DNA of 64,000 bases, from NCBI GenBank assembly GCA_027491195.1, contig JAIXWQ010000008.1, positions 62,001-126,000 on the forward strand, given 5' to 3'. Position numbers and translations under genes: made by a program. This stretch comes from Cytophagaceae bacterium (GTDB lineage Bacteria; Bacteroidota; Bacteroidia; Cytophagales; Spirosomataceae). Of this stretch, positions 52,564 through 62,008 are shown one piece after another. Numbering within the stretch: position 1 is the stretch's first letter; the number at the start of each line of letters is the position of its first letter. Below the pieces are notes generated by a model. It did no database searches and had not been told where the DNA came from. It saw only the letters and a program-made list of their open reading frames with translations.

Positions 52564-53583
52564 TCAACCAGCCAAGTTTTTAATCAGTGGTATTTTACGT
52601 AAAATCCAGACAATTGAACCTGAAATTAAAAGACAGGCCAGAGCAGTCAATGGAACGGCAATGCTGGGATGAAGCATTTCACCGTAAATACCTGCTTTGG
52701 CAAGATAAAACAACACAATGATATGAATTAGGTAGATACCATAACTGTGCGAACTCACCCAGTCCCGAAATGGCTTCAGGAAATTAATATCAAGGTTTTG
52801 ATATTTAAATGTCAAGAACACCCCTACCGTAGCAAGGACCACACTAGGGGAAAAATTCGCATACAACAAGCCATAAAACTTACCGCTAGCCGCCGTAAAG
52901 AAATAGGATCCCACCATGGTCCACAAAGTCCCCACAAGGAAAATCAACAAGGCCTTCCATTTAATACCAGCACTAAATTCTTTCGTACTTAAATAGTAGC
53001 CAAGCACTAAATAACCCACATAACCCGTAAAATCTGTCAGAGCTACAGGCAATTTTAGGTAAGGAAAGTGGGGATTATTAAACAAAATAGTCAGTCCCCA
53101 GACGCCTAAAAAATACTGAATATGGGACTCTGGAGCCGATCGAATCCAACGACCAATGATGGGAATAAACAAATAGATTCCAATAATCATGTAGATATAC
53201 CAAAAATGGTACGAAGCTCCATTAAAATATTGCTCTCCTATCCACGTTAATCCATCTGAAAGTCCGAAAGATTTACCTCTCAGCCGAACCTGCCAATTGA
53301 AAATGGTAAAAATCAGGTTGTAGAAGAGAAAAGGCATAACAATGCGCTGAAAACTTTTCTTCAAAAAAGGGCCTATTGGCTCTTCTCTAGGCAATAGCAA
53401 GGCACCTGACAACATGACAAAAATGGGTACCACATAGCGGTACCCCCCATTGTATAAATTTGCAATCCACCAATGATCCGCTGGCACTTTCGTAAATCGG
53501 AATAAAATGGTCGCAGAGGCATGAATCAAAATCACCCCAATGGTTGCATTCACCCGAAGATTATCTAGCCAGCTTATTTTCAT
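52564..53583 (-). CDS. acyltransferase family membrane protein (OafA/WecH-like)
   Basis: This integral membrane acyltransferase (acyltransferase 3 family) has 339 residues and about ten helices. The family signature is near the N-terminus: ISWLDNLRVNATIGVILIHASATI (its RxxA..VIxxH pattern places catalytic His22). A second marker is near SHSYGIYLIHIIVLFYLA. The substrate is probably a cell-surface sugar or glycolipid. Its ATG overlaps the stop of the molybdenum hydroxylase large subunit by one base, an odd pairing that suggests shared transcription. Confidence 0.87.
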   Translation of the reverse strand: MKISWLDNLRVNATIGVILIHASATILFRFTKVPADHWWIANLYNGGYRYVVPIFVMLSGALLLPREEPIGPFLKKSFQRIVMPFLFYNLIFTIFNWQVRLRGKSFGLSDGLTWIGEQYFNGASYHFWYIYMIIGIYLFIPIIGRWIRSAPESHIQYFLGVWGLTILFNNPHFPYLKLPVALTDFTGYVGYLVLGYYLSTKEFSAGIKWKALLIFLVGTLWTMVGSYFFTAASGKFYGLLYANFSPSVVLATVGVFLTFKYQNLDINFLKPFRDWVSSHSYGIYLIHIIVLFYLAKAGIYGEMLHPSIAVPLTALACLLISGSIVWILRKIPLIKNLAG

Positions 53584-55667
53584 TAGCTAAATGGTTGTTT
53601 GTAATGACGCTTTTTAGTGGCTGCATAAATCGCATTCGCGATAGAACCTCCCGTAGGTGGTAAAGCTGGTTCGCCTAATCCAGTAGGTGCAATTCCATTA
53701 TTCACAAAATGGGCATCAATTACCGGAACCTCATTTCCCCGAATCATACGGTAGGTATTAAAGTTATTTGGGCTGGCCACTCCGGCTTGGAAATTTAATT
53801 TCGCAAACATCGCGTGGCCCATACCATCAATGATGGCGCCTTTTACCTGGTTTTCAGCTCCACTTAAGTTAACTACTTCGCCACAATCCGTCACAGCAGT
53901 CACCTTCGTTACTTTGGGTTTTCCATTCTCCACTTTAACTTCTGCAACTTGAGCCACATACGATAAGTGTGAATAATAGACGCTGAAACCTTGGTGAACA
54001 CCTGGCTTTTTCTTCCATTGTGACTTCTCAGCTACTTGTTTAATCACCTCTTCAAATCGAGCAGGCTCATAGGTGATTTTACCAACTGGTTTCGTCTTGA
54101 CTCTGTCTAAAAGCGCTAATCGCATCTGAATCGGATCCTTTCCAGCTGCTTCAGCTACCTCATCTAAAAAGGCTTGTTCAGCAAAACCTAAGAAATTCGT
54201 GATCGGTGCGCGCCATGGGCCAGTGGTGACGGCGGATTTTTGGTCGATAGATTCGATCAAAACGTTTTCGATCGCTCCTACTGGGAAATTATCTTGGCGA
54301 GTAGAATTACCGGCATTTAAGCCTACGCCGCGTAAATAAAACGCCACGATATTACCTGAAGCATCGATACCCGCTTTGAAATGATAACGAACTGCTGGGC
54401 GGTAAGTACCTCCCGTCATGTCATCCTCCCGCGTCCACATCACTAAAACAGGTTTCTTGATGATACTCGAAAGCTCAGCAGCTTCTAACACAAAATCATT
54501 ACTTAAGCGACGGCCGAAACCTCCACCCATTTTGGAAATCTCTACCTGAATTTTATCAGAAGGAATTTTCAACAGGTCTGAAACTGCTTTTTGAGCAGGT
54601 TGTGGAACCTGGGTAGGTCCAGCTAAGAGCACGGAGTCTGACTTTACATCAGCGAAGAAATTCATCGGTTCCATCGGACTATGCGAGATGAAGGGACATT
54701 CATAAGTCGCTTCAATTACTTTAGTCGCTGTGGCAATAGCAGCCGTAAAGTCTCCATCTTTGCGCATCACTTGCGCCTTGTCGGATTTCATACCTTCGTC
54801 GAACCATTTTTGGTGCGTTTCTGTGCTTTCCAAAGGGGCATCAGAACCGTAATCACATCGCAGACTAGCGCGAGCCTGCAGAATAGCGTAGGTATTCTCC
54901 CCTACGATAGCCACTTTATTTTTAAAAGAAACGACGTCGATAATGCCCGGCATTTTCTTCACATCATCTGCCGAGAAGGATTTCAACGTAGCGCCAAAAG
55001 GAGGACGCACGATTTGCGCAAACACCATCCCAGGCTTTCTGATATCTATTCCGAAAAGTGGCTTACCCGTAATGACATTTTTATTGTCTACCCCCTTCAC
55101 ACGGGATCCAATGATTTTATAGTCCTTGCGATCCTTGAAGGTAACTTCTGTGGGTACAGGTAATTTAGCAGCAGCTTCGGCTAATGAACCATACGTCGCT
55201 TTTTGACCTGCAGGTCCTAAGACAACTCCTTTTGCTGTTTTGCAAGTACTTACATCCACCTTCCATTGATCTGCAGCAGCCTGCATCATCATCTTACGAA
55301 CCGTTGCACCCGCTTTTCTGAGGCGCTCCCAAGAATGTTTCAAGGCACCGCTTCCTCCGGTCAACTGGCGTTCAAATAGTTTCGTATCTAAATTTGCTTG
55401 CTCCACTTGCACCTGAGCCCAATCTACGTCCAATTCTTCTGCTACTACGACTGGAAATGCGGTTTTAATTCCTTGACCAATTTCTGGGTTTGGGGAATAT
55501 AGAATCACTTTTCCTAAGCTATCAATCGAGAGAAAGGCGTTAAAACGACCCGCAGAACCCACCACTTCCATGGCCGAGGCATCCGCTGAAAACCAGTCGA
55601 AACCTAAGGTAAATACACCCGTAAATAGGGCGGTTTTTTGTAAAAAATCTCTTCTGGACGTTTTCAT
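53583..55667 (-). CDS. molybdopterin-binding large subunit of a xanthine dehydrogenase-family hydroxylase (IorB-like)
   Basis: This periplasmic molybdenum hydroxylase subunit has 694 residues, similar in size to isoquinoline 1-oxidoreductase beta. A Tat-type signal is at the start (SRRDFLQKTALFTGVFTLG). Two related halves follow, with the first aldehyde-oxidase domain from GNRFKVRG-like GSRVKGVDNKNVITGKPLFGIDI and the Moco domain with MGGGFGRRLSNDF and GLGEPALPPTGGSIANAIYAAT, which includes the catalytic Glu. It follows the 2Fe-2S subunit with a four-base overlap. The organic substrate is not readable. Confidence 0.9.
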   Translation of the reverse strand: MKTSRRDFLQKTALFTGVFTLGFDWFSADASAMEVVGSAGRFNAFLSIDSLGKVILYSPNPEIGQGIKTAFPVVVAEELDVDWAQVQVEQANLDTKLFERQLTGGSGALKHSWERLRKAGATVRKMMMQAAADQWKVDVSTCKTAKGVVLGPAGQKATYGSLAEAAAKLPVPTEVTFKDRKDYKIIGSRVKGVDNKNVITGKPLFGIDIRKPGMVFAQIVRPPFGATLKSFSADDVKKMPGIIDVVSFKNKVAIVGENTYAILQARASLRCDYGSDAPLESTETHQKWFDEGMKSDKAQVMRKDGDFTAAIATATKVIEATYECPFISHSPMEPMNFFADVKSDSVLLAGPTQVPQPAQKAVSDLLKIPSDKIQVEISKMGGGFGRRLSNDFVLEAAELSSIIKKPVLVMWTREDDMTGGTYRPAVRYHFKAGIDASGNIVAFYLRGVGLNAGNSTRQDNFPVGAIENVLIESIDQKSAVTTGPWRAPITNFLGFAEQAFLDEVAEAAGKDPIQMRLALLDRVKTKPVGKITYEPARFEEVIKQVAEKSQWKKKPGVHQGFSVYYSHLSYVAQVAEVKVENGKPKVTKVTAVTDCGEVVNLSGAENQVKGAIIDGMGHAMFAKLNFQAGVASPNNFNTYRMIRGNEVPVIDAHFVNNGIAPTGLGEPALPPTGGSIANAIYAATKKRHYKQPFS

Positions 55668-56125
55668 TTCTTGATCTTTTTAGAGGCTAATTTTACGGCT
55701 TCTTGAATACGGTGATAGGTTCCACATCGGCAGATATTGCCTGACATTCCATCGATAATTTCTTGATCTGTCGGGTGTGGATTATTTTTCAAAAGTCCAG
55801 CAGCTGTCATGATTTGACCTGCTTGGCAATAACCACATTGTGGCACGTCTAACTCGTCCCAAGCTTGTTGCACCGGATGTTTTCCGGCTGGATCTAAACC
55901 TTCAATCGTGGTAATTTGCGCGTTAGATACCGCTGAAATAGGTAGAACGCATGAACGCATCGGTTCTCCATTTACCCAAACGGTGCAGGCGCCACATTGG
56001 GCAATTCCACAACCGTATTTCGTTCCTAAAAGTGATAAATGGTCTCTTAAAGCCCACAACAACGGTGTGTTAGGGTCTATGTCCAAGGAAACCTTTTTCT
56101 TGTTTACTGTGCAATTGATAGCCAT
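55664..56125 (-). CDS. 2Fe-2S small subunit of the molybdenum hydroxylase (IorA-like)
   Basis: This subunit (153 aa) carries two [2Fe-2S] clusters that pass electrons from the Moco to the acceptor. The plant-type cluster ligands are in GTKYGCGIAQCGACTVWVNG, with another Cys at MRSCVLP. The second cluster has CGYCQAGQIM and GNICRCGTYHRIQEAV. No cytochrome c or XdhC-type maturation gene is adjacent, so electron acceptor and maturation factors are encoded elsewhere. It is the first gene of the pair, and no promoter match was found upstream. Confidence 0.93.
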   Translation of the reverse strand: MAINCTVNKKKVSLDIDPNTPLLWALRDHLSLLGTKYGCGIAQCGACTVWVNGEPMRSCVLPISAVSNAQITTIEGLDPAGKHPVQQAWDELDVPQCGYCQAGQIMTAAGLLKNNPHPTDQEIIDGMSGNICRCGTYHRIQEAVKLASKKIKK

Positions 56126-56207
56126 AGTAAGGTTTATTAAAGATGCAATTTTGTCTTAGCTACAAAACTCACTACGAGACAAAATGGTTTAAGCCTAAAT
56201 ATATAAA

Positions 56208-57398
56208 TTAATTGGGAATATTTCCGCTGATAATTTGTTTGTTAACCTGGTCGAGTAGTGGTTCCAAAGAGGCTTGATCGCCCCAGGATTTTAATAGGGC
56301 CAAAACAAAAAGTTTAGCCTGCAATTGATATCCTTCTTTAGTTAAATGTACTTGATCTTTTAAAAAATAACCCCTCTTAACCCAGGAATAACTCGAGCCA
56401 AAACCACCCATCACAGCATTTAAATTATAAAATGGAAAAGCTTGATTTGAAAGTAATTGAACAAGTTGATTCTGGTAGCGAGGTACCCGTTTTTGACTCC
56501 TAGTATCCGGCGGGCTTGTCCATAAAAAAACGGATTGCGGAAGCAACGACTTTAATTCTTGTGAAAATTGAATTAGCGATCGCTCATAAAGACTCGCATC
56601 CCAATTCAAATTATAGGCTTCGTTAGTCCCAAATGAGCAAATAATTAAGTCTGGCTTCAAGGCCCGCACTTGATCTACTACCAAATTAGCTCGAGATTTT
56701 AATTGGGTAAATTGCGCGCCAGCCACTCCTAAGTCAACGTATTCAATGCCTTTTTCGGCCGAAATTAACTCAATTCCGTGTAAGGTAAATTGATCTTGCA
56801 TCGGCGCATTTCTACGTATTTGTAATGTGAATTGATTCAAAGGCAAACTTGATTCAAAGTCAATAAAACGCAAATTTCCCTGTTGCTGCATCTGGGTTAC
56901 CTGAAAGAAAGGACCTAAATCAGGCGTTAAAGCGCAAGAATCAGATTCAGTCCATACTCGAACCCTTCGAAACGAAAGCAAAGAATCTTTCGCTATCCAT
57001 TGAATATTCGCTGAGGTATCCCGCGTAGAAACGGCGTAACCCGTTAAACTGATGTTGATTCCCGAAGCGGGTTTTAAAACCGATACGCCTGTCCAATGAC
57101 CAGAAGCTTTCGTTTTAAAAAGCCGACCATCCACACTTTTCGCTAGTGGGTAGGGAAAATGGATACCGGAGTTTTTGGCTTGCAATAAGCGCTTAATCTC
57201 GCCCGAAAAATGACCAATTTGAACGTGTGAATCGCCCAAATGTAAAATCTTTAAATCACCTGATTTCCATTTATTCGCAAGCAAGGCAAGAGAAGAATCC
57301 TTTTGAATTTCATTGCAAGGAAGACAGACCTGCAAGGAATCTATTTCCGCCCTGCTAGTCGTTGATAAGAACCAAAAAAGCACAAAGACATACCTCAA
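56208..57398 (-). CDS. SGNH/GDSL hydrolase-family periplasmic protein (O-acetylation accessory)
   Basis: The 396-residue protein has a signal peptide (MRYVFVLFWFLSTTSRAE) and an SGNH fold. Block I is ILHLGDSHVQIG near 48-59 (nucleophilic Ser), block III appears as ICSFGTNEAYN near 253-263, and block V as DQVHLTKEGYQLQA near 347-360, giving the Asp-His pair. Its overlap (four bases) with the MBOAT gene indicates that it hydrolyses or transfers acetyl groups together with that membrane protein, as PatB or AlgX do. It is one of two SGNH proteins in the cluster. Confidence 0.85.
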   Translation of the reverse strand: MRYVFVLFWFLSTTSRAEIDSLQVCLPCNEIQKDSSLALLANKWKSGDLKILHLGDSHVQIGHFSGEIKRLLQAKNSGIHFPYPLAKSVDGRLFKTKASGHWTGVSVLKPASGINISLTGYAVSTRDTSANIQWIAKDSLLSFRRVRVWTESDSCALTPDLGPFFQVTQMQQQGNLRFIDFESSLPLNQFTLQIRRNAPMQDQFTLHGIELISAEKGIEYVDLGVAGAQFTQLKSRANLVVDQVRALKPDLIICSFGTNEAYNLNWDASLYERSLIQFSQELKSLLPQSVFLWTSPPDTRSQKRVPRYQNQLVQLLSNQAFPFYNLNAVMGGFGSSYSWVKRGYFLKDQVHLTKEGYQLQAKLFVLALLKSWGDQASLEPLLDQVNKQIISGNIPN

Positions 57399-58888
57399 AA
57401 TTGGAAATAAATAAAGGGTTGAACTAGGGCGTCACGGAACTGAATGATGAATTGTAGGGCGGCTAACAAGAAGAAAAACCAGAAAAAGGAAGGAATATAA
57501 AAGCTCCACTCAAATCCTTTTTTCTTCCAAGTAGACGGAATCAATATCCAAACCAATAACGTTATCAGCAAGATAGCGAGTTCATTTCGAGAAAACCAAA
57601 AACCCAGAAAATCAAGCTCGGATGTAGCGTAAGTAATTTGATTTAAGATAGTTAAGGCTGAATCGAAATCCTTTGCTCGGAAGAAAATCCAGCAGAAAGT
57701 GACAAAACAAAACGTACAAATCCCACCTATAAAATCCATCCATTTACCCTCAGGAAGGTGTTTATTGGCTACTTTGTGAAGTGCTAACGCCAAACCATGC
57801 GCCGCTCCCCAGGCCACAAATTTCCAACTCGCCCCATGCCAAAAACCACCCACCAGCATCGTGATCAACAAAAACAGGTAGGTATTGAATGCTCCCTTCC
57901 GATTCCCTCCCAGAGCAATGTATACGTAATCACGTAACCACGATGATAAGGAGATATGCCATTTGCGCCAAAATTCGGTCACATTCGAAGCGCCATAAGG
58001 ATGATCAAAATTCTCTTTTAATCGATATCCAAGTAATAAAGCCAAGCCAATCGCGATATCCGAGTAACCGGAAAAATCAAAATAGATTTGGAAACTATAG
58101 GCTACTGCGCCTAACAGATTTTCGCCCCCTGTATAAAAGGAGGGATTTTCGAAAACCATATCGACATATTTTCCTAAGTAATCCGCTATCAACAGCTTTT
58201 TCAAAAGTCCCAATATGATACGTAATAAACTCTCTTTGTATCTGCGTGCATCCGGACTTTCGGGGGAATTTACTTGATTCAAAAAATCCTTCGCCCTGAC
58301 GATAGGACCTGCCACTAAATGAGGAAAAAAGGTCATATAGAAGGCATAATCCGTAATATTTTTAGTGGCCCGAATCTCTCCCCGATAGACATCTACCAGA
58401 TAGGAAATCGACTGAAAAGTATAAAAGGAAATACCAATAGGAAGGAATAAATCCACCGACTCGAAATGCGTTAATAATAGCCAATTCGTATTCTCAATTA
58501 GGAAATTAGGATACTTGAAATAGAGCAAAAAAGACAGACTAAAAAGGACAGCAATGGTCGCCCAAATCTGCTTTGCATTTCCTTCTGCCCGTTCAATTTT
58601 CCGAGCAAAAAAGTAGTCTACTATAATCTGAAATAAGAATAAGCCTAAAAATGGTCCGCTCGATTTATAATAGAAAAACAGACTAAAGGCGATCAAATAG
58701 ACTTTACGAAGGGCATTCTGCGTGAATAAAATCGCATAGAAAAACAAAAATAGTCCAAAAGTAAACAAGAACGAAAACTCCGTAAAAAACCAAGGCTGCT
58801 TCGTGGAATACAACATGAATTCTCGAAGAAGCTGCTCAAAAGGGACCGTCCCTATTGCCTGCCTAATAACCTCGATAATCTGCTGCAT
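57395..58888 (-). CDS. MBOAT family O-acyltransferase (AlgI/PatA-like)
   Basis: This membrane-bound O-acyltransferase moves acetyl groups across the inner membrane for modification of polysaccharide or peptidoglycan. The protein has about 497 residues and ten or more helices. Characteristic parts are PIGISFYTFQSISYLVDVYRG, FPHLVAGPIVRA, QIYFDFSGYSDIAIG, RKWHISLSSWLRDYVYI and GGFWHGASWKFVAWG, where the catalytic His is near residue 345. I chose ATG 58888, because longer starts overlap the upstream gene more and add a non-conserved segment. It overlaps both neighbours, so the four genes form one unit. Confidence 0.93.
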   Translation of the reverse strand: MQQIIEVIRQAIGTVPFEQLLREFMLYSTKQPWFFTEFSFLFTFGLFLFFYAILFTQNALRKVYLIAFSLFFYYKSSGPFLGLFLFQIIVDYFFARKIERAEGNAKQIWATIAVLFSLSFLLYFKYPNFLIENTNWLLLTHFESVDLFLPIGISFYTFQSISYLVDVYRGEIRATKNITDYAFYMTFFPHLVAGPIVRAKDFLNQVNSPESPDARRYKESLLRIILGLLKKLLIADYLGKYVDMVFENPSFYTGGENLLGAVAYSFQIYFDFSGYSDIAIGLALLLGYRLKENFDHPYGASNVTEFWRKWHISLSSWLRDYVYIALGGNRKGAFNTYLFLLITMLVGGFWHGASWKFVAWGAAHGLALALHKVANKHLPEGKWMDFIGGICTFCFVTFCWIFFRAKDFDSALTILNQITYATSELDFLGFWFSRNELAILLITLLVWILIPSTWKKKGFEWSFYIPSFFWFFFLLAALQFIIQFRDALVQPFIYFQF

Positions 58889-59714
58889 TGAGTACAATTG
58901 CTTTGTATTTTTTAGGGTAACCAAAACGTTCGGGAGGCATCATCCGAATTTTCCAACGACTCGATTCTTGCAACCAATTCGCCACATTCCCCATCCAAAT
59001 CCGGTATCCCGGCAATGAAGGATGGCGACCATCTGTCGCTTTAGGCAAATTTAAGTGCTTCGAAGGAAAGAAAGCGGCAGAATCTGCAGCCGCTTGAAAA
59101 GCATCCGTCACGACATAATCATAACCCCAATTCGTAGGGCCTATCCAGGCATAGGGTAATCCGTTAAGCTTTTTTTGGAATTGTCTTGCTAAGGCTTTTC
59201 GGGTGGAATAATCCTTCGCTAGCACCTCATTCAATCCAAATAGGACAAATACAAAGGTGGGGCGGTAACGTTTGATGATCTTAGAAATGGTGTCCGACTT
59301 GGCGAAGTTTAGGGAAGTCGCAGAGGACCATTCGACAGTGGCGACGAGTTTGTGGCCATTGCTTTGGCAATAATCATTCAATACATTTTTCATCCCTCCG
59401 GCTTCTGAATCACCGATTAACAAAACCCGATGCCGAGTCGAATCATCCACACTAGAGTCAGGCAAAATAGGCTCAGGAATGCTAGAATAAACAATTTTTG
59501 TCGTGTCTTTAGGAATAATAAAGGTAGGTAGCGTGTCTATTTTCGCCACCTCTATTTTCCTCTCCACTTTCTGTACGGGTGTTTCAATCTCAAATAATTT
59601 CTTGATTTCTTGGTCCCCTACAATATACGTGCTAGGTATATAACTGTACAAATACAGCGCAGAACACACTAAAATGAAGCACAGAGACGCCAGAAACAAA
59701 TATCCTGTCTTCAT
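58863..59714 (-). CDS. SGNH hydrolase-family membrane-anchored protein
   Basis: The protein (283 aa from ATG 59714) has an N-terminal signal anchor (FLASLCFILVCSALYLYSY) and a proline/serine spacer. The SGNH domain has HRVLLIGDSEAGGMKNVLN near 123-141 (block I, nucleophilic Ser), FVFVLFGLNEVL near 187-198 (block III with Asn), and GRHPSLPGYRIWMG near 242 (the His of block V). The layout of one membrane anchor plus a periplasmic SGNH domain fits PatB-type peptidoglycan acetyltransfer or its reverse. Its ATGA overlaps the glucosaminidase stop. Confidence 0.85.
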   Translation of the reverse strand: MKTGYLFLASLCFILVCSALYLYSYIPSTYIVGDQEIKKLFEIETPVQKVERKIEVAKIDTLPTFIIPKDTTKIVYSSIPEPILPDSSVDDSTRHRVLLIGDSEAGGMKNVLNDYCQSNGHKLVATVEWSSATSLNFAKSDTISKIIKRYRPTFVFVLFGLNEVLAKDYSTRKALARQFQKKLNGLPYAWIGPTNWGYDYVVTDAFQAAADSAAFFPSKHLNLPKATDGRHPSLPGYRIWMGNVANWLQESSRWKIRMMPPERFGYPKKYKAIVLNAADYRGY

Positions 59715-60151
59715 ATCAAGGTAAAAGATTTTTTCATTAATCGAATCCAACGCTTCGCATTCGCCGCATAACGCGCCTTCGCCATCGCCCTCGTCCACTT
59801 CATCGGATCCTGATTCCCCTTTAAATTAGCATAGTATTTCTTGCTCGCTAAAACCTCACAAAAGTCCACCATACTTTCCTCTGGTCGATTATAATGCTTG
59901 AAACTCGACTTTTTTTTACGGGAATATTTACCTCGCAAACCGAAGTAATTATTTTGTTTAATGGATTGTTTAGATTGGCCAAAACCGGATTCACAAATCC
60001 CTACCCCAATGATTAATTTCGTAGGTATTCCATAGACCTGAGACAAGGAATCAATGTAGGGTTTGTAACGTTGAATTTTTTCTTGAGTCCCTTCAGAGGC
60101 TTGGGTAACTAGCCCTGTAAAAAAGAGAAAAAAGAGGATGAGATGCTTCAT
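59711..60151 (-). CDS. secreted glucosaminidase-domain protein (FlgJ-like)
   Basis: The 146 residues have a signal peptide (MKHLILFFLFFTGLVTQ) and a glucosaminidase domain that cleaves the glycan backbone of peptidoglycan. The family motif is near KLIIGVGICESGFGQS (catalytic Glu in CESGFG), followed by NNYFGLRGKY and the later DFCEVLASKKYYANL. It is the first gene of the overlapping four-gene cluster with two SGNH proteins and an MBOAT acyltransferase, so its lytic activity may be linked to O-acetylation of the wall. ATG 60151 is preferred for the signal peptide over ATG 60160. Confidence 0.88.
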   Translation of the reverse strand: MKHLILFFLFFTGLVTQASEGTQEKIQRYKPYIDSLSQVYGIPTKLIIGVGICESGFGQSKQSIKQNNYFGLRGKYSRKKKSSFKHYNRPEESMVDFCEVLASKKYYANLKGNQDPMKWTRAMAKARYAANAKRWIRLMKKSFTLI

Positions 60152-60170
60152 ACGAAGCAAAAATACAAAA

Positions 60171-60668
60171 TTATGCGTGGATTACCACGGTCAAACTCCG
60201 CGCACCATGTGCACCAATGACGAGCGATTGCTCAATATCGGCGGTCTTAGATGGACCAGCTAGGAACAAACCGAAACCCGTGGTTTGATTAGTTAACTCC
60301 TCATAGGCTGCATGCATATTAGGAACTATTTTCTGCACATGAATGACTAAATGCTGGCAAATAAAGGGAGCCACACGATGCGGAAGAGCTTCCTCAGTTA
60401 ACCAAATCGCTCCATTTTCCGCTACGCCAAATGCTCCATCAATCTCCAACACCTCGACCTCTGCTAAACTTAAGCCATCCAAGGTCTTTTCCAATCGTTG
60501 TCTATTGGGAAATATACGCTCGAGCTCCTCCGGGGAAACCATTCGCGCACCCACCAGTTCTAGTGAAGCTTTAAAATCAAAATCCTCCGAAGCGCCTTGA
60601 AAGGCCCCTGGATGTTTGATTTCCGCTAACGGTTCGATTTTCCCTAAAATTTGTTCTCTCGCGCTCAT
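60171..60668 (-). CDS. lutC: lactate utilisation protein LutC (LUD domain)
   Basis: LutC is part of the LutABC L-lactate dehydrogenase complex. The 165 residues contain the LUD domain with FGVAENGAIWLTEEALPHRVAPF and GFGLFLAGPSKTADIEQSLVIGAHGARSLTVVI (excerpted). It is shorter than Bacillus LutC (about 240), which is usual in Bacteroidota where the N-terminal part is reduced. Its ATG overlaps the lutB stop by four bases (60665-60668). The order lutA, lutB, lutC is the standard one. Confidence 0.9.
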   Translation of the reverse strand: MSAREQILGKIEPLAEIKHPGAFQGASEDFDFKASLELVGARMVSPEELERIFPNRQRLEKTLDGLSLAEVEVLEIDGAFGVAENGAIWLTEEALPHRVAPFICQHLVIHVQKIVPNMHAAYEELTNQTTGFGLFLAGPSKTADIEQSLVIGAHGARSLTVVIHA

Positions 60669-62008
60669 CGTTTTTTATACCATTCTTGAAAACTTTCTTT
60701 TGGCGCCTGTGGCATTTCACGTTGCTTGTACCAAGGATTCAAACCTGAATTTAACAGGCCTGAAAATCTACGCAGCAGTGATCCACCCAGACGATAAATC
60801 GCGGGATGAGCTAGCGTATAAGCCATTAATTTCATCCCAATCGACTTCCCGATGGGAGCTAAACCTGCCGCCATCAAATCTTGGCGCCAAAACCACAATT
60901 GCTCGTGGATATTGATCTTTACCGGACAGACATTCGAACAAGAACCACACAGCGTGGAAGCAAATGGTAAATCTGCATTCGCTTTCTTGTCAATATTGGG
61001 TGCTAAAATAGATCCTATAGGTCCAGCCACTGGTTGGTGGTAACTATGTCCCCCGCTCCTTCTGTACACCGGACAGGTGTTGAAGCAAGCCGCACAGCGG
61101 ATACATTTCAAGGAATTCTTGTATTTCGGATCGGCGAGTTGACGCGTACGCCCGTTGTCTAGCAATACGATGTGCATTTCTTGTCCTTCGCGAGGCTTGT
61201 GAAAATGCGAAGAATAGGTGGTGATTAATTGACCCGTTGCACTGCGCGCGAGCAGTCTCAGAAAAACTGCCAAATCTGCTCGTTTAGGGATGATTTTTTC
61301 AATTCCCATACACGCGATGTGGACTTTTGCCAGATGCGCCCCCATGTCCGCGTTTCCCTCATTCGTACAAACGACAAACTCCCCTGTTTCGGCTATGGCA
61401 AAATTCACACCGGTAATGGCAACCTCCGAGGCCAAAAAATGCCCTCTTAAATGTTGGCGAGCTGCCTCCGTTAAGAATTGAGGATCCTTGTTCCCTTTTG
61501 GGGTTCCTAAATGTTTGTGAAAGGTCTCCCCTACATCCTCCTTCTTCAGGTGAATGGCTGGAAGGACAATGTGACTAGGCGCCTCATTTCTAAACTGAAC
61601 GATTCGTTCACCTAAATCAGTATCTACAACTTCGATGCCTTTTTCTGCCAAATAATCATTCAAATGACATTCCTCCGTCAGCATCGACTTACTTTTCACC
61701 AAGATTTTAGAACCTTGATCTGCGATGATTTTGTGTACAATGGCATTATGTTCCGCTGCATCTGCCGCCCAATGGACGTGAATTCCATTGGCGTTTGCTT
61801 TCGCTTCGAAGGCAACTAAATACTCCCCTAAATTTGCTAGCGTATGGTCTTTGACTTGGGAGGCATGTTCCCGCAAGGCTTCCCATTCGGGCAATACCTT
61901 AGAAGCTTTGTCGCGTTTTGCACGGACAAACCATAAAGTCTCATCATGCCAGTCTGTCCGTTCCGCATCCGCAATAAAATTCTCCGAAGCTTCTGAATGA
62001 CTAAGCAT
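60665..62008 (-). CDS. lutB: lactate utilisation iron-sulfur protein LutB
   Basis: LutB (447 aa) holds an N-terminal LUD domain (about 60-290) and a ferredoxin-like domain with two [4Fe-4S] clusters: CIRCAACFNTCPVYR near 303-317 and CGSCSNVCPVKINIHEQ near 352-368. The conserved MLTEECHLNDYL lies in the LUD part. It transfers electrons from lactate oxidation towards the quinone pool. It overlaps lutA by eight bases and lutC by four, so the three are translated together. Confidence 0.94.
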   Translation of the reverse strand: MLSHSEASENFIADAERTDWHDETLWFVRAKRDKASKVLPEWEALREHASQVKDHTLANLGEYLVAFEAKANANGIHVHWAADAAEHNAIVHKIIADQGSKILVKSKSMLTEECHLNDYLAEKGIEVVDTDLGERIVQFRNEAPSHIVLPAIHLKKEDVGETFHKHLGTPKGNKDPQFLTEAARQHLRGHFLASEVAITGVNFAIAETGEFVVCTNEGNADMGAHLAKVHIACMGIEKIIPKRADLAVFLRLLARSATGQLITTYSSHFHKPREGQEMHIVLLDNGRTRQLADPKYKNSLKCIRCAACFNTCPVYRRSGGHSYHQPVAGPIGSILAPNIDKKANADLPFASTLCGSCSNVCPVKINIHEQLWFWRQDLMAAGLAPIGKSIGMKLMAYTLAHPAIYRLGGSLLRRFSGLLNSGLNPWYKQREMPQAPKESFQEWYKKR

